From Nocardia ninae NBRC 108245 (lineage in GTDB: Bacteria; Actinomycetota; Actinomycetes; Mycobacteriales; Mycobacteriaceae), in NCBI RefSeq assembly GCF_007990755.1, contig NZ_BJXA01000047.1, forward strand, positions 1-64,000: DNA of 64,000 bases. Reading direction: 5' to 3'. A program made the translations under genes and the position numbers. Below, one piece after another: positions 47,927 to 55,756 of the stretch. Below the pieces are notes generated by a model. The model worked only from the letters and a program-made list of their open reading frames with translations. It was not told where the DNA came from and did not search any database. Every line of letters starts with the position of its first letter. The stretch's first letter is position 1.

Positions 47927-49468
47927 GTGCAGATCACCAGCGTCGGACACGCCGGATTCCACATCCGCACCGCGGCGGGGTCGATTCTTTGCGACCCGTG
48001 GGTCAACCCCGCGTACTTCGCTTCGTGGTTCCCGTTCCCCGACAACACCCAGCTGGACTGGGACGAGCTGGGCAACTGCGATTTTCTCTACGTATCGCAT
48101 CTGCACCGCGACCACTTCGACGCGAAGAACCTGACCGAGCACGTCAACAAGGACGCGACGGTGCTGCTGCCGGACTATCCGGTGCCGGATCTGCGGCGCG
48201 AGCTCGAGCAGCTCGGCTTCCACAAGTTCTTCGAGACCGAGGACTCGGTCAAGCACACCATCACCGGCCGGGACGGCGCCGCGCTGGACATCATGATCAT
48301 CGCGTTGCGCGCGCCCGCCGACGGGCCGATCGGCGACTCCGGACTGGTCGTCTCCGACGGCGAGACCACCTGTTTCAACATGAACGACGCCCGCCCGGTC
48401 GACATGGACGTGCTGCACGACTCGTTCGGCCACATCGACATCCACCTGCTGCAGTATTCGGGCGCCATCTGGTATCCGATGGTCTACGACATCCCGAGCC
48501 GGACCAAGTCGAACTTCGGTAAGCAGAAGCGTCAGCGCGGCATGGACCGGTGCCGCAGCTACATCGAGCAGGTCGGGGCCACCTGGGTGGTGCCATCGGC
48601 CGGGCCGCCGGTGTTCCTGGACGACGAGCTGCGCTACCTCAACGACGATCGCGGCGACGAGGGCAACATCTTCCCGGACCAGATGGTGTTCCTGGAGCAG
48701 ATGAAGATCCACGGCAACGAGGGCGGGATCCTGATGATCCCCGGCTCGGTCGCCGACGTGCGCGGCGCCGAACTGGAGTTGACGCACCCGTTCGAGCCCG
48801 GGCTGATCTACGACAACAAGGCCGAGTACATCGAGCTGATGGCGCAGCGGCTCGCGCCGGTGCTCGCGGCCGAAAAGGCCGCGTGGGCAACGGGTGACGG
48901 GCCGCTGCTGGAACCGTTGCAGGCGCTGTTCGAGCCGATCATGGCGCAGAGCGACCTGATCTGCGACGGCATCGGCTACCCGGTCGGCCTGGTGCTGGGC
49001 GACGAGACCGTGGTGCTGGACTTCCCCAAGCGCGTGGTACGCGGCCCGATCGAGGGCGAAGGCAAATACCGCTACGGGTTCCGCATCGCGCCCGACCTGG
49101 TGCGCACCGTGCTGCGGGACAACGAACCCGACTGGGTGAACACGATTTTCCTGTCCACCCGCTTCCAGGCGTGGCGGATCGGCGGTTACAACGAATTCCT
49201 CTACACCTTCTTCAAATGCCTCACCGACGAGCGAATCGCTTACGCGGACGGTTGGTTCGCCGAGGCGCACGACGATTCCGCCTCGACCGAATTGGACGGG
49301 TGGGAAGTGCAGCGGCGCTGCCCGCATCTGAAGGCGGATCTGTCGAAATTCGGTGTGGTGGAGGGCAATACCCTTACTTGTAATCTGCACGGCTGGCAGT
49401 GGGATCTGGAATCGGGGCGTTGCAAGACGTCCAAGGGTCACGAACTGCGGTCACGCAAGCTGAGCTGA
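47927..49468 (+). CDS. Metallo-beta-lactamase-fold protein with C-terminal Rieske [2Fe-2S] domain
   Basis: The protein has 513 aa. HLHRDHFD (58-65) contains the metal-binding H-x-H-x-D-H motif of the metallo-beta-lactamase fold, which spans about 1-240. The C-terminal Rieske centre has Cys465 and His467 (RCPH) and Cys485 and His488 (CNLH), all four ligands. The GTG has GGAGGAG about 7 bases upstream. The layout resembles CMP-Neu5Ac hydroxylase-like proteins, in which a Rieske cluster passes electrons to a metal-bound oxygen; the reaction here is unknown. M. tuberculosis Rv3818 is the likely orthologue by position. Confidence 0.87.
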   Translation: MQITSVGHAGFHIRTAAGSILCDPWVNPAYFASWFPFPDNTQLDWDELGNCDFLYVSHLHRDHFDAKNLTEHVNKDATVLLPDYPVPDLRRELEQLGFHKFFETEDSVKHTITGRDGAALDIMIIALRAPADGPIGDSGLVVSDGETTCFNMNDARPVDMDVLHDSFGHIDIHLLQYSGAIWYPMVYDIPSRTKSNFGKQKRQRGMDRCRSYIEQVGATWVVPSAGPPVFLDDELRYLNDDRGDEGNIFPDQMVFLEQMKIHGNEGGILMIPGSVADVRGAELELTHPFEPGLIYDNKAEYIELMAQRLAPVLAAEKAAWATGDGPLLEPLQALFEPIMAQSDLICDGIGYPVGLVLGDETVVLDFPKRVVRGPIEGEGKYRYGFRIAPDLVRTVLRDNEPDWVNTIFLSTRFQAWRIGGYNEFLYTFFKCLTDERIAYADGWFAEAHDDSASTELDGWEVQRRCPHLKADLSKFGVVEGNTLTCNLHGWQWDLESGRCKTSKGHELRSRKLS

Positions 49469-49478
49469 CGCAGCGGGC

Positions 49479-49506
49479 CGGGCAGGCACCTTTCGGTACC
49501 TGCCCG
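49479..49506. terminator. Hairpin between convergent genes
   Basis: A 12-bp stem with one mismatch (49479-49490 with 49495-49506), loop TTTC, between the Rieske protein gene and the convergent small gene. It can serve both. Confidence 0.6.
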
Positions 49507-49529
49507 ATGTTCGCTCCCCTTGTCGGTGG

Positions 49530-49868
49530 TCAGGCGGTCAACTCCCTGGTGAGCCGGGATGACCATGGGCACCAGAAGCATCCGGGCAGGAACGGCCCGC
49601 ACGCCTCGTCGAGGTGGTCCTCCAAATAGGTGATGCTGGCGTCACAGACCTCGATGGCCATGGTGAAGAAGGTGACGGTGTCCGGGTCCAAATGGAAGCT
49701 CCAGCCCGGGTTGTACTCGGCCTGCTGCTTACGAATTCGTCCCATCACGTGGATCGACATCTGTTCCTCGCCGGATAGGATCCGTCGCGCTTCCGCGATG
49801 CGCGCCTCGTTGGTCAATCTGACAACGAATTCTTTGCCGGAGTAATCCGTGAATGCGAAGTCCGCCAT
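49530..49868 (-). CDS. Small BP74-N-like domain protein
   Basis: This 112-aa protein starts FAFTDYSGKEFVVRLTNEARIAEARRIL and ends GCFWCPWSSRLTREL. The pattern, with HLDPDTVTFFTMAIEVCDA and YLEDHLDEACGPFLPG, matches my recollection of the BP74 N-terminal-like family of small actinobacterial proteins; function is poorly known. It has no signal peptide, so it should be cytoplasmic. Three cysteines (in EVCDA, EACGP, FWCPW) could bind metal or form disulfides. The ATG has GAGGTGA 9 bases upstream. It stands alone between convergent and divergent neighbours. Confidence 0.7.
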   Translation of the reverse strand: MADFAFTDYSGKEFVVRLTNEARIAEARRILSGEEQMSIHVMGRIRKQQAEYNPGWSFHLDPDTVTFFTMAIEVCDASITYLEDHLDEACGPFLPGCFWCPWSSRLTRELTA

Positions 49869-50060
49869 GATATTTCACCTCGAAGGATCGGTCGATGGAG
49901 CCTTGCCATTCGATGGTAGCCAGCGCTGTTGTACTATTTCCGGCGAAATCGATTGTGCGGCAACATAATTAAAGGACCGTTCCGTATGCGCTCGGCGAAA
50001 CGGACGAATTTGCTGTAACGGTCGGCGCGGTGCGTACCAGAATCCTGATTCGGCGTGTTC

Positions 50061-51050
50061 TCAGCGCCGGACAACCGTTTTCGCCTGCATTATCAGCTCA
50101 CGCGCGGCGATCGCACCCCTGGCAACGGGGGCGGCGACCCGACCTTCGGCGTCGATGAGTACCGCCGACGGAGTGCCGCGCACGCGGTAGCGCAGCGCCG
50201 CCTCGTTTCCCTGCTGTACCAGCACCGGGATGTCTTCCAGTCCCTGTTCACGCCCCCATTCGGCATGTTCGGCGGCGTCACCGTTGCCGACGACGACGAT
50301 GGTCAGCGCCGACGCGGTGCGCTGCTGCCAGCGCGGCAGTTCCCGCGCCAACGCCGCGCACAGTTCGCACCCTGGATGAACGAAGACCAACAGCACCTGC
50401 CGCCCCCGCTCCAGCAGCGACGCCAAATTCGTTCGGCCACCGGCGACATCGAGCAACTCGAACTCCGGCGCGACCGCGCCGACCGGCAAACCCTCCGCGC
50501 CGAGTGTCGACAAAGCTTGCTCATCGACCCGCTTGCGCAGCGCATGCACCTCACCCCACACCCACGTCAGCATCGCCACCAACACTGCGGCCACGGCGAC
50601 CCAGATCGCATCGTCGGTAGGCAGCACGCCCGGCACCTGCGGGTATGCCACCGCACCCCACGCGACCAGCGCCGCGAGTACCAGCAAGACACCGTTACGC
50701 ACCAGTGTTCGCGTCCCGATGGGCGCCGCACTCATCGCGCCGAAGCACGAGCAGGCCGGACGCTCCCCCCGCCGCAACAGCCGCACCACCGCGGCCGTGA
50801 ACACGAGCAACAACAGCAGCGCCAGCAACGCCCCAGGCAGGACCGTCCACGGCACCAGCACGGCGACGACAACCACCGCCTCCAGCGCCGGTAGCCCCCA
50901 CGCCACCACGGCCACCCATCGAATCGGAACACCGAACTCCCCCACCGCTTTCCGCGTACCGACCGGCTCAGCCACCTTCCCGAAGGCCGACAATCCGAAC
51001 AGCACACCGACCACCAGCCGCGAAATCCACACCCCGTATTCGATCAGCAT
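50061..51050 (-). CDS. MauE-like membrane protein fused to a thioredoxin-fold domain
   Basis: The predicted protein has 329 aa. The N-terminal part (about 1-165) has four membrane helices and the Cys-x-Cys-Phe-Gly motif (Cys100, Cys102) typical of MauE. The C-terminal part is an AhpC/TlpA-type thioredoxin fold (about 190-329) with the CxxC motif CELC (228-231) and GTPSAVLID, containing the cis-proline. In methylamine-dehydrogenase maturation, MauE and the separate thiol protein MauD work together; here they are one chain. No mau genes are nearby. The frame extends upstream as arginine-rich noise, so I start at the ATG at 51048-51050, though no good SD is seen and a GTG at 51066-51068 is possible. 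Confidence 0.8.
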   Translation of the reverse strand: MLIEYGVWISRLVVGVLFGLSAFGKVAEPVGTRKAVGEFGVPIRWVAVVAWGLPALEAVVVVAVLVPWTVLPGALLALLLLLVFTAAVVRLLRRGERPACSCFGAMSAAPIGTRTLVRNGVLLVLAALVAWGAVAYPQVPGVLPTDDAIWVAVAAVLVAMLTWVWGEVHALRKRVDEQALSTLGAEGLPVGAVAPEFELLDVAGGRTNLASLLERGRQVLLVFVHPGCELCAALARELPRWQQRTASALTIVVVGNGDAAEHAEWGREQGLEDIPVLVQQGNEAALRYRVRGTPSAVLIDAEGRVAAPVARGAIAARELIMQAKTVVRR

Positions 51051-51172
51051 GAGCGCACCATCCCACACCCGCAAACCCTCGAAAGACGAATCAGCGGAAC
51101 TACTTCCAGCGCTCGATCGCCGGTGCGTGGCACACCATGGAACTGCGACGCAAGCCAGGGCGGTGGCCCGAC

Positions 51173-52138
51173 TCAGGGGTGGGAACGGGTGGCTATGCCC
51201 ACGGCCACCAAGGTCAACACGCTGCCGACGACTGCGGTGGCGGACAGGCCCGCGCTGGTAGGGGTGGCTAGGTCGAGGGCGATCGACATCAGCAGTTGGC
51301 CTGCGATGGAGGTCAAACCGAGCAGGAGGACGCCGATCCAGCGGACGGTGAGCGCGGCCAGTGCGATGAAGGCGATACCGATCAGTCCGCCGAGGTAGAG
51401 CCAGGGCTGCGTGGGGAATTCGGCGGGCAGGCCGGAACCGATGAGGACGGCGGCCTCGAGCACCACCAGCGCGATCAGGCCGACGCAGAAGTTGACCAGG
51501 GTGGCTGGCAGCGGCCCACCGGCCTGGCCCACCCGGCCGTTCACCGCTTGCTGCCAAGCCAAGCCGATGCCGGCCAGCGCGGGCAGGATGATCAGCAGCG
51601 CGGTCGGTGCGCCGCGTAGCGAGTCGGGGACCGAGAGGGCGCCGGTCGGTGCGCCCGAGCGGCCCGACCCGGCGAGCACCACTGCGATCACTCCCAGTGC
51701 GGCACCGCCGAAACGCAACGCGGTGACCGGAGTTCGCCCGTTCGGAGCCATACCGAGGCGATCGACCACGAGACTGCTCAGCAGCTGACCTGCGACGACG
51801 GCGACGGTGAAAGCCGTGACCCCGATCGCCGCGACCGTAAGGCCCTGGCAGGCGACGAAGAACGCGCCACACAGACCACCGAGCAGCTGCCACGGACGCA
51901 ACGTGCCCGCCGCCAGCGCCCGCCGAACCTGCACCACCCCGCCGCGGAGTCGAGCGCTCAACGCGAACACGATCACCAGGATCAGCAGACCGGTCCCGAA
52001 ACTGACGGTGGCCGCGGCAATCCCGTCGTGCAATCGCGCCCCGAGCGCCCCGTTGATCCGGCCCTGCACGGCCACACCCGCACCGATGCCGAACCCGAAC
52101 ACCAGTCCCAACCTCGCCCGCGCGGTCACCACCGGCAC
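51173..52138 (-). CDS. YdcZ/DUF606-family membrane transporter
   Basis: This 321-aa protein has about ten hydrophobic segments arranged as two repeats. GAGVAVQGRINGALGARL in the first helix pair and its counterpart GIGLAWQQAVNGRVGQAG in the second are the family signature, a Q-x-x-x-N-G pattern. It is of the drug/metabolite transporter superfamily; the substrate is unknown. The start is uncertain among GTGs at 52138, 52132 and 52129; the 5' frame beyond reads as noise. Confidence 0.82.
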   Translation of the reverse strand: MPVVTARARLGLVFGFGIGAGVAVQGRINGALGARLHDGIAAATVSFGTGLLILVIVFALSARLRGGVVQVRRALAAGTLRPWQLLGGLCGAFFVACQGLTVAAIGVTAFTVAVVAGQLLSSLVVDRLGMAPNGRTPVTALRFGGAALGVIAVVLAGSGRSGAPTGALSVPDSLRGAPTALLIILPALAGIGLAWQQAVNGRVGQAGGPLPATLVNFCVGLIALVVLEAAVLIGSGLPAEFPTQPWLYLGGLIGIAFIALAALTVRWIGVLLLGLTSIAGQLLMSIALDLATPTSAGLSATAVVGSVLTLVAVGIATRSHP

Positions 52139-52200
52139 GCTACCGCCGCATCGCCCCACCCCGCCGCGCGCACGCCGCACGAAGGCTGCGGGAGGCGGGA

Positions 52201-53454
52201 TCAGCCTGCGCGGAGGGTGGCGCGGTTCGCGTAGGTGTCGTGCCGGGCGTAGGTGCGGTCGCCGCCGTTGCGGGCGATGGAGCCGCGGACCAGGCGGGTG
52301 CGGATGCGGGCGCCGAGGTTTTCGTGGAAGCGGGTGGCGCCGGGGAGGATTCGGCGGGGCACCTCCAGCGCGCCGTTGACTACGGCGGTGGCCAAGACGG
52401 CGGTCTTGAAGAATCTGCTGTCGGGCAGGTCGAGGAAGTCGGCGTTGCTGGGGCCGAGAATGATTCGGCTGTAGGCGACCATATAGCTGGTGACTACCCG
52501 GCGCACCGCGCGCTGTGCCGCGGTGGTGTCGCCGACGAACAGGCCACCCGCCGCGGGGATCAGAGCTTGGGCCAGGCGCTGGGAATCGGCGTCGGGGATG
52601 AATTCGGTGTCGGCGAGGATCCAGAAGGCGCGCCAGGTGTCGGTCTCACAGGTCGGCAGGATCTCGGCGTCCACGCCGAGCAGGAATCCGACGTAGCGCC
52701 ACAGCTGGAATACCGCGTCCTTCTCCTTGGCCGAGAATTGCAGCCCGAGCGCTTGGGCGCCAACCAGATTCGCCATGGAGAACAGGCCGAGGGTGCCGAC
52801 GGTGAGCACTTGGTTGACCGGGTGGTCCCAGGCCGCGTAATCCCAGTCGGGGCGGCGGTTCATGCCCGCCCGCACCAAAGCGTGCATCAACCGCACGCGC
52901 AGCACGCTCTTGTAGCCGACCGCGTTGCGTTCCAGCCCACCGGGCGTCGTCACGTCCAGCCACCACTGGGTGGTTTCGGCCAGCCTGCGCGGCGCCATCG
53001 CGTCCAGGTCGCCGGTACCGACGAGGGTCTTGTCCGCGCGCGACGCCAGGTATCCGCCCATCAGAGCGAACATGCCCATGGCGATGCCACCCCAGACGCC
53101 GGTGCGACCGACCACGCGGGCCCCGCGATCGATCTTGTCGCGGTCCAGCCAGTACGGCGCCGCTTCCACCTGTTCGAAGAGCGCCACCAGCTCCGGCGGG
53201 GCGTCCGGCACAGCGTCGATGCCGTGTTCGACGGCGAGCTCGAACATCCGGCGGCCCTCGCCGACGGGCAGCCGCTTGAACATGGCGACCACGGCGTCCG
53301 CCAGCGGATCACCGACCTGGGTGAAGCGGCGGAACGAGTCGCGCTGGGCGGCGGTGCAGCTCAGGTCGCCCGGTGCCATGACGGGCACTGCGTACTTGAA
53401 CGGGAACTCCGTGAACAGCTGCGGAGTGGGCAGTTTCTGGTTGTCATGCGCCAT
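52201..53454 (-). CDS. MpaB/Lcp-family (DUF2236) oxygenase-like protein
   Basis: This 417-aa protein has the MpaB/rubber-oxygenase fold, a mostly helical haem-b protein. The LMHALVR segment (about 188-194) provides the expected proximal histidine, and the YLASRADKTLVGTG segment may hold the Arg/Thr distal residues known from Lcp. Members include the mycophenolic-acid pathway oxygenase MpaB and the rubber-cleaving Lcp; the substrate here is unknown. No Tat or Sec signal is visible, unlike Lcp. The ATG at 53452-53454 is divergent from the TetR gene 91 bp away. Confidence 0.83.
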   Translation of the reverse strand: MAHDNQKLPTPQLFTEFPFKYAVPVMAPGDLSCTAAQRDSFRRFTQVGDPLADAVVAMFKRLPVGEGRRMFELAVEHGIDAVPDAPPELVALFEQVEAAPYWLDRDKIDRGARVVGRTGVWGGIAMGMFALMGGYLASRADKTLVGTGDLDAMAPRRLAETTQWWLDVTTPGGLERNAVGYKSVLRVRLMHALVRAGMNRRPDWDYAAWDHPVNQVLTVGTLGLFSMANLVGAQALGLQFSAKEKDAVFQLWRYVGFLLGVDAEILPTCETDTWRAFWILADTEFIPDADSQRLAQALIPAAGGLFVGDTTAAQRAVRRVVTSYMVAYSRIILGPSNADFLDLPDSRFFKTAVLATAVVNGALEVPRRILPGATRFHENLGARIRTRLVRGSIARNGGDRTYARHDTYANRATLRAG

Positions 53455-53491
53455 TGCACTTCACCCGTCGGATCGAGGTTCGTGGTCGAGC

Positions 53492-53517
53492 ATTCTGACA
53501 AGACCGTCCCACAGAAT
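53492..53517. promoter_or_regulatory. Candidate TetR operator between the oxygenase and regulator genes
   Basis: ATTCTG (53492-53497) and CAGAAT (53512-53517) form an inverted repeat with a 14-bp gap in the 91-bp divergent spacer. A further CAGAATG overlaps the start of the regulator gene. Confidence 0.4.
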
Positions 53518-53545
53518 CGGATATCTGGCAAGGAGGTGTGCCAGA

Positions 53546-54199
53546 ATGACTCGGATGGCTACCACCTCGCGGTCCTACGGCGGCGTCCCGATCGAGCAGC
53601 GCAAGGCGCGCCGACGCGGCGCACTGCTCGATGCCGCGCAGGAAATCATCGGGACCTCGGGTTTCGCGAAACTGACCGTCTCCGGTCTGTGCACGCAGGC
53701 GCGGCTCTCCGAGCGGTACTACTACGAGAGCTTCACCGACCTCGACGCGGTGTTCAGCGAAGTGTTCGACCGGATCGTCGACGAGATCGGCCAGGCGGTG
53801 GTCACCGCATTCGTCACCACGCCCACCGACATCCGCGCCAAGACCAGGGCGGCCATCGCCGCGGCCATCGACCTGATCGCCGACGACCCGCGCAAGGCGC
53901 GCATCGCCACCGTCGAGGCGCAGCTGAACCCCGCACTGCTGATGCGCAGGGCCGAGGTGATGCGCTCCTTCGCAGGCATCATGCTGGCCGTGTGCGCGGG
54001 CGAGGTCGGCGCCGACGTCGTCGAAAATGCCGGGGACCACGCCGAATTCGCCGCCACCCACCTCCTCGGCGGCCTCTGGGAAACCACCAACAGCTGGCTG
54101 GCGGGCACCCTTCCGGTCACCCGCACCGCGCTGATCGACCGCTCCACCGACCAATTCCTGCTCACCGCAAGCCATCTCATCGGCGTCACGCTCGACTAA
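53546..54199 (+). CDS. TetR-family transcriptional regulator
   Basis: This 217-aa protein has its HTH at about 28-60 (IIGTSGFAKLTVSGLCTQARLSERYYYESF), the standard TetR recognition pattern, and a helical ligand domain after it. The ATG at 53546 follows AGGAGG by 9 bases. It is divergent from the MpaB-family oxygenase and likely represses it in the absence of an inducer, perhaps the oxygenase substrate. The ligand is unknown. Confidence 0.9.
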   Translation: MTRMATTSRSYGGVPIEQRKARRRGALLDAAQEIIGTSGFAKLTVSGLCTQARLSERYYYESFTDLDAVFSEVFDRIVDEIGQAVVTAFVTTPTDIRAKTRAAIAAAIDLIADDPRKARIATVEAQLNPALLMRRAEVMRSFAGIMLAVCAGEVGADVVENAGDHAEFAATHLLGGLWETTNSWLAGTLPVTRTALIDRSTDQFLLTASHLIGVTLD

Positions 54200-54237
54200 C
54201 CACCGGCCGGCACACGCATGACGCGCCCGGCGATGGC

Positions 54238-55614
54238 TCACCCAGCTGACGACGGGTCGACCGGTTTCGGCGGCAGCCATGAGGTGGTCACCAGAGCGAT
54301 CGGGAGCAGCGTGGCGCCGAGGGTCGCGAGGATGGTCGGCATGGACCACCACGTGGTGGCGATGGCGGCGAAGGCGAACACGACCAGGGCGACGACCTCA
54401 CCGAGCAGCCCGGATACCGAAGTCACCGTGGCTCGAGCGGGGCCCTCGATCGCGTCCTGGAGGCGCGCACCCGCGACGACACCGGCGTTGTAGACGATGC
54501 CGTAGGAGACGCCGATCGCGGTGAACCCCAGGCCGGTAAGGACATACACGGCGCTCGGCCGACCCTCGGCGAGCCCGGCGATGAGCGAGCCGCCGAGGAA
54601 CAGCACACCGCCGAAACCGACCGCGATCGCCATGGTGCGGCCCGACATGCCCTCGGTGCGCCCGGCGAGAACCGAGCCGATGAGCGAGCCGAGCACCGTC
54701 ACGCCGACGAGCAGCGGCACCACCGCCGTCGCCACCCCGGCCGACTCGGCGAGCAGCGCGAAGTACTCGTCGAAGGCGGTGATCCCGAACAGCAGCGCCC
54801 CGAGCAGCACACCGTTGCGCACCGCCCGCACCCGAATCGCCTCGGCGACACCGGTCTTCAGCATGCCGATATAGCGAGCGAATGCACCTGCCACCGCTGG
54901 GTCCGCGCTGTGCGGTCGATCGAGGCCCCGCGCTACCCAGTTGCTGTCACTCGGGCCGTCGCCGACTGTGTCCGCACTCGATGCCATGACCGCGGCAGGA
55001 CTCGTTGCGTGGGCTCCTGAGTCATCGATCGAATGCCCCTCGCCGACTTCGTCTTCCAGCTCTTCGACCGCGGCAGCGGAAACCACCTTCGGCGCACTGG
55101 GCAACGTCATCGCGATCACCGTGTGCAACGCGGCGAATCCGACGCTGGACCAACCGATCAGCGCGTAGCCACCCCACAGATACAGCGGGGTGGCGGCCAC
55201 GATGCCGATGACAATGGCGGTCTCCGCGGCCGCGCGGGTGTAACCGAGGATGCGCGCGTAGGAGGACTGTTCGCCACGGGCGGCGAGGTCGTCGTACAGC
55301 AGGGCCTCGAAGGTGCCGGACACCAAAGCGCCTGCGGTACCCCACAGTACGAATCCCAGCGCGAAGCCGAGGAAGGTGGGCACCAGGGTCCACAGGGCGA
55401 ACCCCGCGGTCAGCAGGACACCGCTGAGGATGAGCAGGGCACGCCGCGACACCGTGTCCGCCCAGGCACCGGACGGCACCTCGAGCAGGAACGCGGTGGT
55501 CGACCAGATCGCGAACAGCGAGGAGATCTGCCCGGTGCTCAGCCCATGATCGGCGAACAGCAGGGAGTACAGCGCATAGAGCGGGATCAGGTCGCCGATG
55601 CCCTTGAACAGCAC
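54238..55614 (-). CDS. Major facilitator superfamily transporter
   Basis: The protein has 458 aa and about 12 helices. GAWADTVSRR (about 49-58) is the cytoplasmic loop 2 motif of the MFS. A long polar loop of about 75 residues (about 178-260) divides the two six-helix halves. The GTG at 55612-55614 is the only in-frame start, as a stop lies a few codons upstream; helix 1 begins almost at once. Its drug or metabolite substrate is not apparent. It is convergent with the TetR gene, separated by 38 bp. Confidence 0.85.
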   Translation of the reverse strand: MLFKGIGDLIPLYALYSLLFADHGLSTGQISSLFAIWSTTAFLLEVPSGAWADTVSRRALLILSGVLLTAGFALWTLVPTFLGFALGFVLWGTAGALVSGTFEALLYDDLAARGEQSSYARILGYTRAAAETAIVIGIVAATPLYLWGGYALIGWSSVGFAALHTVIAMTLPSAPKVVSAAAVEELEDEVGEGHSIDDSGAHATSPAAVMASSADTVGDGPSDSNWVARGLDRPHSADPAVAGAFARYIGMLKTGVAEAIRVRAVRNGVLLGALLFGITAFDEYFALLAESAGVATAVVPLLVGVTVLGSLIGSVLAGRTEGMSGRTMAIAVGFGGVLFLGGSLIAGLAEGRPSAVYVLTGLGFTAIGVSYGIVYNAGVVAGARLQDAIEGPARATVTSVSGLLGEVVALVVFAFAAIATTWWSMPTILATLGATLLPIALVTTSWLPPKPVDPSSAG

Positions 55615-55756
55615 GGCGCGAATAGTCAGCGCGCGCAGCGACGGCGAATCGGTGCTACCCGTCAGCCGGGCAAGCAGCTCACTGACAGGTCAATAGGCAT
55701 AAACGAGCAAACGCATACGGTCAGCATGCGCAGCCGCGCCGGGTCGCGTCAAGCGG

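Noticed and set aside
47837-49441. A 534-codon minus-strand frame opposite the Rieske protein
   Set aside because: No motifs; His/Arg/Val-rich shadow of a gene with both metal sites intact.
50061-51893. Longer reading of the MauE-thioredoxin gene starting at 51893
   Set aside because: The added 280 residues are Arg/Pro-rich and antisense-like to the YdcZ transporter, with the membrane domain starting only at 51050.
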